Numbered from the stretch's first letter, positions 52,284 through 63,319 are shown. The stretch: 64,000 bases of DNA from Meandrina meandrites (GCA_963693305.1 OY855904.1:47488561-47552560), one strand, 5' to 3'. Numbers and translations: made by a program. The notes: generated by a model not told the origin, from the letters alone.

Positions 52284-53906
52284 CGCATAACGGCATAAAT
52301 AAAAGCCGCAACACCGACAGCACAAATAGCAATAGCTGCTTTGTTATTTTCGTGTGTTTCAGTGCTATTTGCATTTGTTATTGGCTCATCAGGTGTTTGA
52401 TCTTCAGTCGCGGGCCCCTTTTTTTGTGTTGCTTCATTGTGTATCGGGTTTGAGGGGTGACTGTTTGGTGGGTTTATCTTTGTTGGACCTCCTGCCATTA
52501 GCTTTAGCCCTGATTTTTTTGTGCTCTTATTTACTTCATCGTTAACCCCGAGCTTCATGCCTGGCACAGCTTGTTTGAGCTGGTTGTTGTAACCAGTTAC
52601 AGTTCCCATATTTATCACCATCCGCGCAGGCATCAGCCAGGCCCCCGGACACACAGCAAAGTTAAGCCTCACCTTTGCCTCGTCGACAGCAAGTTGGTAC
52701 CTTTGTACAGACTTTGCCAGATCCGGTTGCCTTATAGCATCTTCCACTAGAACAAGGAACTCACTTTGCGCTTCCTTTGCGCGCCCTCCTGAGCCCAGAA
52801 TGCTACTTCTAACGTTCACCTGTGAACCCAAAACACAGTAAACGAACGCCTCTATCGACTGGTTTATTCGCGCCAAACCCGCCTGGGTCAGACCTTCTGC
52901 TACATTGGGACAGAAAAAGTCTGACTGTCTGATGGCATCATTTTCCGGCTCGATATACTGAATCAAGGTGCCTTTTGACGCTGTACCGCCTTCGTCTGAA
53001 AATTTATCATGACCGGGGTAGCTGGTATACGTTTTTTGTGGCCCATGGCCTGACACCCATATGTAAACGCTTCCCAGGCCGTGGTTTGCGCCTGATGTAT
53101 AACGAAAATCACTAGACGGGTCGACTCCGAACTCAGCGCATATTCTCTTGTACGAAGCCACGTCGTATTTGTTGTTAAACTGGTCAAAAGTAGGGTCGCC
53201 AGGCAAAGCGCTTATGCTTTGTATTCCCGCCATCTGAAACAATATTCGCCTGACAGTAAAATATATATGAAACTTGTAAAAAGCTCGCACATTCGGTGGC
53301 ATAGCAGAGCTGTCTTCGAAAAGTTTGCGACTGATACCACAGCCCATTGTCGCACACCAGACAGCGAAGTTCAGCTGCTGCGGCCAATATTTCATATTTG
53401 GACCGGCTAACCATGTTTTGGACTCTTTACCTGAACGGTGGGTGAGTTTGGTTTTTTGAAATATCTCTCTGAACTTTGTTGTGAAATACTGGTCCGGTGT
53501 TACGTAAATATTCTGTTGGTCATTAAATATTTTTTTTCAAACTATTGCCGGGATAGTTACTGTGAAAGGGAACAGCAGGGATGGGCAAAGAGTCTCCTTT
53601 TAAACCACTTGGTGTAAGTTGTTGTGGAAACCCTTCTGATGATTGGTCAACACCCAGCGCACTTTTCATTTCCGAGCTCCAATATTTGCTGTCTGAACCA
53701 AAAACGTCTATCAAATGGCCTGGCCCTGCTTTGAAATAAATTTCTGAGGTTCCTGTGTGGTCTTTGGCGAAATCGGTCTGTGGAACAAACTTAGATTTAT
53801 CGGCCTTCGGGTATTTTGCAAGAAAGGTTTTCCATGCCTTTTGTTCTGCTACTTTGGCAATGATGACAGCTTGTGGTGTCTGAATCCATTTTAGAAGCGC
53901 ATCCAT
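52280..53906 (-). pseudogene. Large conserved element protein split by one frameshift, element B
   Basis: One gene of about 540 codons is divided at an eight-T run (53530-53537 on the plus strand). The upstream part (53523-53906) reads WIQTPQAVIIAKVAEQKAWK and GPGHLIDVFGSDSKYWSSEM. The downstream part continues without a start codon through YVTPDQYFTTKFREIF and then MKYWPQQLNFAVWCATMGCG, RAFYKFHIYFTVRRILFQ and ALPGDPTFDQFNN, ending in a transmembrane tail (AIAICAVGVAAFIYAVM). I recall intact relatives in coral genomes in which both parts are one protein. Function is unknown; its size suggests a structural role. Confidence 0.75.
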
Positions 53907-53945
53907 GTTATATATTTAAACAAAATATTTTTCTCTAATTATAAA

Positions 53946-54620
53946 ATGGTTATTGTAACAGTTGTTACAAAAGAAAATCCGCATACGGTCTATTTTGACC
54001 AGCCTATTCAAAAACCAAGCTATATCCGGCTGTTAAGTTGTTCTCTTTACATTTCGTGGTTTAACTTAAAGGAAGGTGGTAAAATCTTCTACACTAACGT
54101 AACAAAAAAACATGAAAAATCTGAATCCATTTTGCCAGGTAATTACACGCTCGAAGAAATGGCAAAAACAATTGAAAATTCTTTTAAAAAATATGGTGAC
54201 AAATTAATAACACAAATCAATACTCCTGTCGGTCAGATGGTTATACAAAAAGTGGATCCATTAAATGATAAAATAAAGTTCGATAAGAACTTATCTGAAC
54301 TGCTTGGCATTGGTCAAGATTTACCATTTATAAGATATGTCGAACATATGAAGTCGCCCACGACTTATTTCATACATTGCGATTTAGTTGACAAAGAACA
54401 GAATCTGTTAAATGGAAAACCGTCTACTGTTTTACAAACTTTTGACATAACAGGAAAGGCATATGAAAAAGTATTTTATCAAAGTGGCCCAGAACATGTC
54501 TTACGCGAAGTTTCTGCTGATAAACATATCACAAATTTGACAATATCAGTCAGAGATGAAAATAATGACCTGTTCGATTTCAATCAGGAACCTCTTCAGT
54601 TTATAATTGAGATTAATTAA
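53946..54620 (+). CDS. Penton-like minor capsid protein, element B
   Basis: The 224-residue protein follows the plan of element A's 14150-14920 product: YIRLLSCSLYISWFNLKEGG, LPGNYTLEEMAKTIENSF, LLGIGQDLP, TTYFIHCDLVDKEQNLLNGK and ITNLTISVRDENNDLFDFN. The shared order of an IPDG/LPGNY turn, an LLG motif, an IHCDL strand and a final DxRNxxxDxN strand supports homology. A single jelly-roll penton role is inferred from Polinton gene content. The frame is intact, with a TATAAAATG start context. Confidence 0.65.
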   Translation: MVIVTVVTKENPHTVYFDQPIQKPSYIRLLSCSLYISWFNLKEGGKIFYTNVTKKHEKSESILPGNYTLEEMAKTIENSFKKYGDKLITQINTPVGQMVIQKVDPLNDKIKFDKNLSELLGIGQDLPFIRYVEHMKSPTTYFIHCDLVDKEQNLLNGKPSTVLQTFDITGKAYEKVFYQSGPEHVLREVSADKHITNLTISVRDENNDLFDFNQEPLQFIIEIN

Positions 54621-54647
54621 ACAAAAAATATTTTTGTAAATATAACC

Positions 54648-55316
54648 ATGTCATCCAACGTATTACCAAGCGCCCCAGCTTATGAAGAAACAGAAACTCA
54701 GACAACGCTATATCCTGTTCTTCCAACTCAGCCTGATAACAATTTTCGTATGCAGAAAGCAAATGAAGTTTTAAAATATTTAAGTGATGAAGTTTCCCAT
54801 TATCGGCTTGTTGCAAAAAAATATAAACGCACGAAAACCATTATCAGCTATGCTGGCTTTTCTGCTGGCAGTATTAGTGGTTTTCTATCCGCAGGTGGCG
54901 TAGCAGCTGCGTTTACAGTAATAGGGGCTCCTGCCTCGATACCTATTGGCTGTGTCGCCTCTTTATTTGGGCTAACAGCGGCAGGACTTACCGGTTTTTA
55001 CAAAAAGCTAGAGCCCAAACTTATCAAACATTGCAAAATCATGACTCTGGCTTTGTCAAAATGCGATACAGTCAACCGCATACTGTCAAAATCACTTATT
55101 GACGGTAAAATCAGCGATTCTGAGTTTCAAAGCATCCTTGATGAAAAAGAGAGCTATAGAATTCACAAGGAGATTCTTCGGAAAGGTACGCTTCCCAAGG
55201 AAAAAAATAAACAAAGCAGCCCTGACATAGAAAAAATAAGACAAGAGGCCATGCGCGAAGAAAGGATCCGTATGCAAAAAAAGCTTCTTGGCAGCGCGGT
55301 CGACGTTTCGAAGTAA
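54648..55316 (+). CDS. Conserved two-helix membrane protein with DGxISDxE motif, element B
   Basis: The 222-residue protein has a proline-containing N-terminus (PSAPAYEETET), a helix, a glycine-rich hydrophobic pair (GFSAGSISGFLSAGGVAAAF and CVASLFGLTAAGLTGFY, residues about 67-125), then SKSLIDGKISDSEFQSILDE and a basic coiled tail. It corresponds to element A's 4047-4565 gene, with a longer N- and C-terminus. PSAPAY resembles PPxY/PSAP-type late-domain motifs used by budding viruses; this may be coincidence. Confidence 0.7.
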   Translation: MSSNVLPSAPAYEETETQTTLYPVLPTQPDNNFRMQKANEVLKYLSDEVSHYRLVAKKYKRTKTIISYAGFSAGSISGFLSAGGVAAAFTVIGAPASIPIGCVASLFGLTAAGLTGFYKKLEPKLIKHCKIMTLALSKCDTVNRILSKSLIDGKISDSEFQSILDEKESYRIHKEILRKGTLPKEKNKQSSPDIEKIRQEAMREERIRMQKKLLGSAVDVSK

Positions 55317-55382
55317 AAATTCAGTCGAAGCGCCTTCTCTTTCACTTTATTAAAGAATGATTTCTGTTACAAATATAGAAAA

Positions 55383-55508
55383 ATGATTGTACTATTTCAT
55401 GCTCTTATGTATGCTATAAACGAACTTTCTACACCCGTTTGGCAGAATGAAGTCAGACATATAACATATCAAGTTGTGGATGCGATGCTGGAGGCAGAAA
55501 ATGATTAA
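55383..55508 (+). CDS. Possible 41-residue small gene, element B
   Basis: An open frame from MIVLFHALMYAINELS to TAA lies in the same direction as the two preceding genes, just before the terminal minus-strand pair. Composition looks protein-like, but there is no counterpart in element A. It could be chance. Confidence 0.3.
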   Translation: MIVLFHALMYAINELSTPVWQNEVRHITYQVVDAMLEAEND

Positions 55509-55512
55509 AATG

Positions 55513-55851
55513 TTACGCAACGGCTCCGCACAAACTATTATACCAAGATTTTTTGAAGCACTCGTCGTAATCATCTTCATCATAAATAGGATAGCCGAGA
55601 TAGTGATTTACTCCATTTCTTTTGCACAGATTACAGAGATAATTTCGCATGCAATGACCACATTTATAACAAAATAAGACCTTTACAATTTGTTGATTGT
55701 GATCGCAAAACGGGGCTTCGATGATTGCAGCATTCACCTCATCCCAGCCGAGAGCTTTTCGCTGTTTGAGCTTTATGGTAAGAAACTCTTTGTAGAGTTT
55801 TTCACGAAGTTCTAAAGGAAGTTGTTGTATGGCTTCCAACGTGTCTGACAT
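55513..55851 (-). CDS. Terminal zinc-ribbon-like RKALGW protein, inner copy, element B
   Basis: The 112-residue protein starts at MSDTLEAIQQLPLELREKLY and continues with KLKQRKALGWDEVNAAII, APFCDHNQQIVKVLFCYKCG, YLCNLCKRNG and YPIYDEDDYDECF. CxxC pairs suggest a zinc ribbon; LPLELREKL recalls an F-box-like helix. It matches element A's 18097-18513 gene and the C-terminal half of its own neighbour, so the family has been duplicated within and between elements. Host-interaction is a guess based on terminal location. Confidence 0.7.
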   Translation of the reverse strand: MSDTLEAIQQLPLELREKLYKEFLTIKLKQRKALGWDEVNAAIIEAPFCDHNQQIVKVLFCYKCGHCMRNYLCNLCKRNGVNHYLGYPIYDEDDYDECFKKSWYNSLCGAVA

Positions 55852-55895
55852 TTCGACGTATATACTTGTTCGCATTTCTTTCTAAATGGTAAAAA

Positions 55896-56531
55896 TTATT
55901 CAATAACGTAAATTTCGTAGTTTCTGTTTTTAAGACTATCTGGATCATCTTCAGGTAAGGTAAATTTATGATAATGAAAATTATGAAAATTTATGATAAT
56001 GCTGATATCTTCGTAGTAAATGCCATTTTCGTAGTATATCTTTTTTGGACTATAATAGATGTAAGGCACATTGAAGACATTGTCGTAGTCTTTTTTATAA
56101 TACTTGCAGCCTAGAAAGTGATCGTCTCCATTTTTTTTACACTTATGACAGAGCCCATTCCATTTGCAATATTTACATTCATAGCAAAACAATAGATTTA
56201 CAATTTGTTGATTATGTTCACAAAAGGGAGCTTTGGTTATGGCTTCATTCACCTTGTCCCAGCCAAGAGCTTTTCGCTGGCTGAGCTTTTTGTTTATTTC
56301 TTTACTAAGTTCTTGTGTGCCCTCGGATGGCAAAAGAATATTCATTAAATTTTGGGGGCTCATTTTTTTCATTTCTGCAATTAAGCCTTCTGATAAAAAT
56401 TTTGAATTATCTTTTTCATAATGGTGAAGGCGTATGTTATACATTTCCCAATTGCCTCCTCTTTCTTTGTTTTTGTGTGTTTTTGTTTTTTTGCTGCTTT
56501 GATCGATAGGACCTTTTCTACCTCTTCCCAT
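55896..56531 (-). CDS. Outermost right-end gene, RKALGW zinc-ribbon-like protein, element B
   Basis: The 211-residue protein starts at MGRGRKGPIDQSSKKTKTHK (ATG 56531, seven bases inside the terminal repeat). It continues with LIAEMKKMSPQNLMNILL, the family motif KLSQRKALGWDKVNEAIT, APFCEHNQQIVNLLFCYECK, LCHKCKKNGDDHFLG, and a tyrosine-rich C-terminus. The basic N-terminus may bind nucleic acid or direct nuclear import. It is expressed towards the element's interior from the same repeat that fronts the polymerase gene at the other end. Confidence 0.7.
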   Translation of the reverse strand: MGRGRKGPIDQSSKKTKTHKNKERGGNWEMYNIRLHHYEKDNSKFLSEGLIAEMKKMSPQNLMNILLPSEGTQELSKEINKKLSQRKALGWDKVNEAITKAPFCEHNQQIVNLLFCYECKYCKWNGLCHKCKKNGDDHFLGCKYYKKDYDNVFNVPYIYYSPKKIYYENGIYYEDISIIINFHNFHYHKFTLPEDDPDSLKNRNYEIYVIE

Positions 56532-56538
56532 CTCTTCG

Positions 56539-56959
56539 TATATACAGTGCAGATAATTGTTCAAATGGAAAATAATTCTGAGACACTTTTGTATATAGAC
56601 AGTGCATACATTTCTTCAAAAGAAAATAATTATTCCGCGCTTGCAATTGGTTGCTGAAAAATGCTATCCTATATTTTGTTTCCTAAAAAACGCTACTGTT
56701 TCTGAGACAGTTAATTTTCCGAAAAAACGCTACTGGTTCTGGGACAGTTAATTTGCCGAAGCTCTGGGGCGGTGAATTTTCTCGGTTACCACCACACACA
56801 TATAAAGTACTGGTTCTGGGAGAAAAAAAAATCATGATATAAATCAAAGCTTTTTTAAAAAGAAACGAGGCGAGAGAGGGAGCCGAGTTTCTTTTTAAAA
56901 AAGCTTTGATTTATATCTTGATTTTTTTTTGTCCCAGAACCAGTACTTTATATGTGTGT
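56539..56959 (-). repeat. Right terminal inverted repeat of element B, outer part palindromic
   Basis: This is the inverted copy of the left repeat, with a 166-bp palindrome at 56794-56959 whose centre has the orientation expected of a simple inverted copy (no flip). It stops seven bases before the start codon of the outermost minus-strand gene. Confidence 0.95.
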
Positions 56960-56964
56960 CGGAA
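56960..56964. repeat. Target-site duplication of element B, right
   Basis: This second copy of CGGAA lies directly outside the right terminal repeat. Confidence 0.8.
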
Positions 56965-59597
56965 ATCGTGATAACTTAGTGTTCATAAACAATTTACTAA
57001 ATGGAATGTTGCCTAAAGAAGCAAGACATAGTTTTGTAAGAAAAAAATTAAATTGTTAGAAGTTTTAACTTCTAAAAGCCGTTAGCTGGTAGCATTGAGC
57101 ACAACAAATTATATTGAAACGAAATATTATACAAATTCATACCGGCCCGTTGGTCGTGCCGCACCAAGGTGACTGCTGGGCTTTCCCACAAGGAAGCATC
57201 GTAGATTTAAGAAGTCATTCCTTAAAGGGAGTTTGGCGAAGTCCACTTGGTGTGTAAACTTCATTCTGCAATTCTGTGGTATTTCCACAGCCACAGTTAT
57301 TATGCTGAACTGATGTTATCAAAACACGTTGGCAGCGTCACATCAAAAATCCACCGTCGTGAGAACCGGCTTATTTTAGTATGCGGTCCCGTACACATAT
57401 AAAATCTATTTTCCTAGCGCAAAGTCATTTCCATCCGGTCGAAACCAGCGGCATAAGTGGTTTTTGGTGCTGTCGTTTTACGATGAAACATCGACAATAG
57501 TTGATTGCGTGACAGTCGGAATTGTGGCATCAGCGGTATTTTGTTCGTCTCGAATTTCTAGTCTCAAATTTCACTTCGAATCAGATCATATTGCGATCGC
57601 CTTGACTTCGTTTAAATACTCGTATAGAGGTTATTCCAAGGAAAAGTGCGATGTATCTAGTCATAGCAAAGACAAGGCGACAACGCTTGTACCGTTGAAG
57701 AACTGCACAAAAAAGAGCAAAGCATGCAAACAAAGCATGCAAACATCCCATGACAATAATATATCTTTTCACTGAGAACTTCGTCCCAAGCGGGGGCGCA
57801 AGAGGGCGTAGGGTGTGTTGCATGTGTAGGGTGTGTTGCGTGCAAGAGAAAATAAATTGCGAGGGGTTAGGGACCGGGGGATGGTAACAAGGCTTTTGAA
57901 AGACCTTTCGTCTGGTATTTGTGGTTTTCAGATCCACGTTATGTCGGCGACTTAAAACAGAACACCTACCAATCCTACCCACGTTCTTCACGTTATAATG
58001 AAACTCCGTTTGGAACAAATGATTAGTTATGCTCAATGTTGTTTAGGACGTTAATATCTTGAAACTAAGTGACAGTGAATTCATGTCACCACCCTCGCGT
58101 TCAAAGTGACAGGTGGCTGGAGATGTCTGACAAACAGCAGATCACGTGACTCAATAAAGGTTGGTGATGATTCAGAAGAGCTACATCCGATCAAGTTTGG
58201 CGTTCGTTATCCACTTTAATTTCCCTCATTCGTAGCTATCCTTGTTAATTTACGGTTTATTGCTACTCCTTTGTACGACTTCTGAGTCTTCCTTCAATTT
58301 ATATATTAACTCTATGTTTTAAAATTTCCATATAACACGTTGATCTGCAATATGACGTGTCTCATAAGTGTATCTAGATATATAGAGGAGGTGGTAAAAG
58401 TAATGGTTTGGAATCATACGCGTGATTGACGACGGCACCGCGTTTCTCCGATTTGTTTGATCACTCCCAGTTGCGAATCCATGGGAGGGGCTCGGAGCCC
58501 TCCCCACCCCCCCCCCCCCCTACTTTTTTCTGTTAACTGCCAGAATTATCTTAGCTGTAAAATATTTTTCGGTGGCCATTTCTGCCCAATTTCGCAAGAT
58601 AATTGTTAAATATGCATAGCAGTAGTGGTGGTGGGGGGGGGGGGGGGGGTTGGAGGTCTGGGACAGAATAACGATGCTCTCATTAATTGCAACGCGATCA
58701 ATTCACGTCCAAGTCAGCGGTTTTTCGGCAGTGTGGCAGCAAGCCGTATTTTCCCGCGAAATGGGAACTAGAGCAACCAGGGCAGCGATATCGTAGTTGC
58801 ATTCAGTGTTTGTTAAGCGGTCAGAACTATCTCCACTGAAAAAATTAACGCATGATTAAAGTCCGAAAAATTCGTCGTCGTCGCGTATTTAACTGCAAAT
58901 AAATGATCCACGATTTATCTGGACCTCACCAGTGACGTAAAACAAAGAACGTCCAAGACATCAAAGAGTCATGAAACAATGGAGCAGGAAACCAATAGCT
59001 TCAAAACAAAGACAAAATTCACAGGTTCTTATGTCGAAGTAAGCCTGCACGTTGAAATTTCGATCGCCACATCTTCATTGCCATTACCGTCGGGATTCAA
59101 TTTTACAACAACCATGCCATGTTGACAAAATGTTTTCCCCCTTTAAGGAAACAACTGAGAAATCGTCTTCGACTGCTATAAAAAAAGGAATAGTATCGAA
59201 CTCTCTCTTGCTGAGATTATTTTGGCGAGCTCAAAATGAGAAGATCTGCTCATGCGCCTTTGATGATTGTTTGCAGGTTGTAAGAACATCGTTCAAGCGC
59301 CGCATATGCATAACAATGCACATTATTTCTAGGTGTAAAACAGTTTTCGTTGACAATTTGTTGAATAATAAAACAACTATCCTGCTCGATCTTGCGGGAT
59401 ATGGTCTAAGCCTACGACATTGACGGCTGAATATAACAGGATATAACTGTTAAGGATTATTCAGGTACAAGGAGAAATCAAATAAAGAGCGCGGGCATGC
59501 TCAGCACTACGCGAGCTTTGTTGTCGGAACACCGTGTTGCTGGACCCTTGGATAGTAGAGAGTTTTATAGCTGCTCTGGCTGCTAGCATGAAAACTA
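56965..59597. other. Right host flank, no gene recognised
   Basis: Only short uninformative frames are present. Low-complexity items are a C run near 58508-58520, a G run near 58633-58650, and a diverged copy of the small GTAAGAACCTGTGA MITE at about 58920-59045. Confidence 0.5.
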
Positions 59598-59980
59598 AGG
59601 CCCCATTTACTTGGAAAGAGAATGATCCTAGCACTAGGATCATCCTCCGTTAATCTAAAATAGAATGATCCCAGTGCTAGGATCATCCTCCTTTCATGTA
59701 AAATAAAATGATCCTTACCTAGTGCTAGGATCATCCGAGCGCGATATGTTTTCAGCTTTCAGTTTACATGTGAACGGTTGCATTTGGCCCTAGAGCTAGG
59801 ATCATCCTATCGAGATGAGGGGTGATCCTAGCGCTAGGGCCAAATGCAACCGTTCACATGTAAACTGAAAGCTGAAAACATATCGGCTCGGATGATCCTA
59901 GCACAAGGATCATTCTATTTTACATGAAAGGAGGATGATCCTTGTGCTGGGATCATCCTCTTTCCATGTAAATGGCCCCT
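59598..59980. mobile_element. Foldback MITE built of GATCCTAG palindromes
   Basis: Inverted ends near CCATTTAC/GTAAATGG enclose arms that are almost perfect inverted copies around a loop of about 38 bases (59793-59830). GATCCTAGCACTAGGATC-type words recur at least five times. No protein is encoded. Confidence 0.8.
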
Positions 59981-62579
59981 AAGTAAAAAAAAGATTCGAA
60001 AATGTCGTTGTAGTTACGATTACTAACAATTATTATTGATAAATAAACCAATTAATGTCGAAGGAAAACAGATAGGTCAAAGAATTATAGATTTCATGCT
60101 CATAACCCGTGTGCGTTCGCCTGGTCTCGTTTGTATTCGTATGGACCCACAAAAAATGGTATGCCACTCGTATGTTACTGATCCAATCCTCGTAGCGTTT
60201 TAGTCAAGATCGTGTTGGCAGGGGGTTTCCATTGGCAAATGTTTCTAATCAATTATGTTATTTGCGTGCCAGCGCGGATACTGTGTGGATCCAATGCGAG
60301 TTTTGAGAGACTGGGTACTAGTCTGAAACAAGATGGCGCCGGTGAAAAGAATCTTGCAAAATTTGTTGCACTGAGACATTCATTTACGGGACAAGTCGCA
60401 TCTATAAGCCTTGCGGGATTGTTTGTGAAGGTTATGACTACCGGCCAGACAGAAGTGGCAGAGGGTTTCTCTTCCTGAATCAATCTGCTCGAGAAGATGA
60501 GCTTGAAGTCTATCGATGAACATGGCGAGTGACTTGTTTATCTTCATTCCACTCCGTAAGTCTGTCCTAAAGGCACTATATTACAAGACACTTAACATCG
60601 ATAGCTATTTTAGATATTAAACTTTTTATTGGACTTATTTAAGCGGTATTTCTTGTGTCCTCAGCCGACCTATCCATCATGTTATGAAATTCGTTGTAAA
60701 GATTTGAGTTCCTACACTCACGTGTAGCACATCTTTGTACGTTTAAATCACATGTGTAGTTTCAACTTTACAGACTTTTATTGATTTTAATATGTTATCC
60801 GATATAAGTTTCATAAAATAGTGGCTAATGAAAGTCTTTAAACAACGCCGCATCGGCGATATTCAAACGTAATTTTACCCTAAAATCTTTACCGTCACAC
60901 ATTGCCCACAAGACCTTATTTTTAAAATAGGTTTAATTCCAAACCAGAAAGTAATTGATAATCTTGATGGTATCATTGAAATTGTATTTGGTTATATTAA
61001 TAACACTGGTGTTTTGATGTGTAAAGCTTCAATGCTTTAAGAGATATTTTCGCTGAAAGATGAGTCAAAATTTGGGTATTTTTTGGCTGAAAACTGATCA
61101 TGGACGCGTTAACCACGATATCTTCCACACGTTAAATAATCTGGCAATAATATTCTACCTATAGTATTAGCACCTCAATATGTAACTCCATGCAAAATAT
61201 AAACAAAATCTGAGGGGGTCGATGTAGACGCAAATTTTAATATTCCATGGTTTTCAGGTGGATCCTCTCTTAAACATAACACTGCGTTCAAACAAAAGGG
61301 AGTTGTGAAAAAAATCAAACCTGTTACCCTTTAACAACATTTCTTGTGAGCGTGTTTGCGGAACATTTTAGTCTATTTTAATTGCACATCTGGATCTGTA
61401 TTTCGTTTCATATTTTTTTATAAAATTTATTTGCCAAAGGGCAAAAAACGACAACACGCAGTAAGTCGGCGAAAGAAGAGAAATCGGGGTAGATTGATTG
61501 AAAAGATAGTTATATGAAACTTCATAACAAATGATTTTTTTTTAATGAGAGATGACAACAATAAGAGATAAACTGTCAAAAGGTAAAGTTATTGAACAAT
61601 AAAAAGGGAGAAAAAACTTCCGCTACTGGATTATAAAGGGACCGAATAGTTGATGTAAAGTTATGTAACAATAGGCATAAAGTGAGAAAAAGATTCTTTG
61701 TTGACATGGCTGTATGTATATTACAGTGGAAGCTGCTGTTACCAATTTCTTCAGAAACACTATACACGTCAAATGGCAGCTCTCAAGCTTTACCGCCAAG
61801 AAATTCGCCTTCTTTCGAAGAAAGAAGTATCCGATCGACGAAGGGATTTGTTGAAAGATCTAAACGGGAACGCGTTTTTCCCTTTGAAGATGTGGCCAAG
61901 AGAAATGCAGGCTTTATTGTGAAAGAAACCAATGGGAGACACGGAAACATTTAAGCTGGCGCTTTTTTTATAGGTAATGGCTGCGCTCCGCAGTTATTTA
62001 CCAAGTGGATCCTGTTGGCGTAATATTGGGCCGAATCGCCACAGAAAGCGGAGAAGAGAGCCCGCCAAATAGATTTCGTCGTGAACAATGTGGATCGTCA
62101 AATGAGCAATTGGTTTTATTTTGACATTGATTATAACAAGCTACTTCTCCTCAACGGAAAACCGAAGCAGTAAATAAAAAGAAATCATATCACACGACCG
62201 ACCGCCCCAAGGACCAGGAGTAACCGGACACCCACTAAAGCAAAACGGCTCCTTTAGGAGCCACCAAATAACAGAAAAGTTTATGACCAACATCACTTAA
62301 CGTAGTTCCATAACATTTATGAGCATTTCATTAGTGTGTTTAAAATATTTACGACATTGAAAGGAATATTCAGTACCACGCACAATTGTCCAAGAAAGAA
62401 TAGCCTGAACTTAGTTTCGATGAATCAACGGAATTTTCCACGTAATGTTTCGCACAAAAATTATACGTAATATATCGCGCTTCGCTTTTACGTCCCAGAG
62501 AGCGCGAGTTATTTTGCCCCTAAAATCATGCTGTTTGGCTTGATCTTCGTGTTTGCGACACGTATCGGATAGTGAGAGT
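59981..62579. other. Host sequence, no gene recognised
   Basis: AT-rich sequence with a few short frames (for example around 60212-60478) that have no family resemblance or splice context that I could support. Confidence 0.45.
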
Positions 62580-62960
62580 CGCTTAAAACGTATCACTTGT
62601 CTGCACACGCTTATAGAACGAGTAATACATAGTATGTATTGTATAAAATAAATAAATAATGCCTGAGTTTGCTCGTGTTCCGATAGTGTGTTAGTTCCGT
62701 CTTGGGACTCGTGTCGGACTGTGAAGAGTGTCTTAAAATGTATCATTTGTCTGCGCACGCTTATAGAACGAGTAATGCATGTATAATGCCTCGGTTTGCT
62801 CGTGTTCCGATCGTGTGTTAGTTTTGTTTTGGGACTCGTATCGGACTGTGAAGAGTCGGTTAAAACCGATCATTTGTCAGCACACGCTTATAGAACGAAC
62901 AATACATAGTATGTCTTGTATAATGCCTGGGTTTGCTCGTGTTCCGATCTTGGTGTATGA
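62580..62960. repeat. Tandem repeat of about 127-151 bp, three units
   Basis: CACGCTTATAGAACGA recurs at about 62605, 62756 and 62883, each followed by TTTGCTCGTGTTCCGAT. Spacing differs through internal indels. Confidence 0.8.
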
Positions 62961-63319
62961 ACTTCTTTTGTGACTGGTGTCGACTTACTTCCAATCGACT
63001 TTCGTTGAGTCGAGTCGACACGTGTTGGAAGGAGTCGTGACGAACCGATCGATTCGTGACGAGTCGTCAACATTGTACACTCCGACATCCATTAGTTTCA
63101 CTTCTGGTAAGCAACATCTCCAATTCCGGCAAGATGTGCGACTAGACTTCCGCTAAGTCGAGTCGTCAGTGCTCTTAGACGACTCGAGTGGATGCGGGTG
63201 TATTCGACATGCATTGAGGTTTTCGTCTGCGGACTCTCCTTTCCATTCTCTTTTTTTGGGGGCTCTTGCTATTGGAATCAGATTTAGCCAAGGGCCCGGT
63301 AGTGGAAAGACTCGCCAAT

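Larger units (their letters stand above)
33219..56959. mobile_element. Element B: complete Polinton-like endogenous virus with TIRs
   Basis: The element is 23741 bp, including a nested 7822-bp DNA transposon, and is bounded by terminal inverted repeats of 421-422 bp. The 5-bp sequence CGGAA occurs at 33214-33218 and 56960-56964, directly outside both tips (ACACACATATAAAG and its complement). It encodes polymerase B, integrase, packaging ATPase, capsid and penton-like proteins plus about nine accessory proteins. No adenain-like protease or fibre gene was found. Breaks in the ATPase and one accessory gene indicate decay. Confidence 0.95.

Noticed and set aside
53184..53414. Separate minus-strand gene beginning MVSRSKYEI
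   Set aside because: It overlaps the better-supported large element protein in another frame.
57464..57775. 103-codon plus-strand frame in the right flank
   Set aside because: Composition is serine-rich and unremarkable, and I recognise no motif.
60212..60478. 88-codon plus-strand frame in the right flank
   Set aside because: No family resemblance, flanking splice signals or repeat context supports it.
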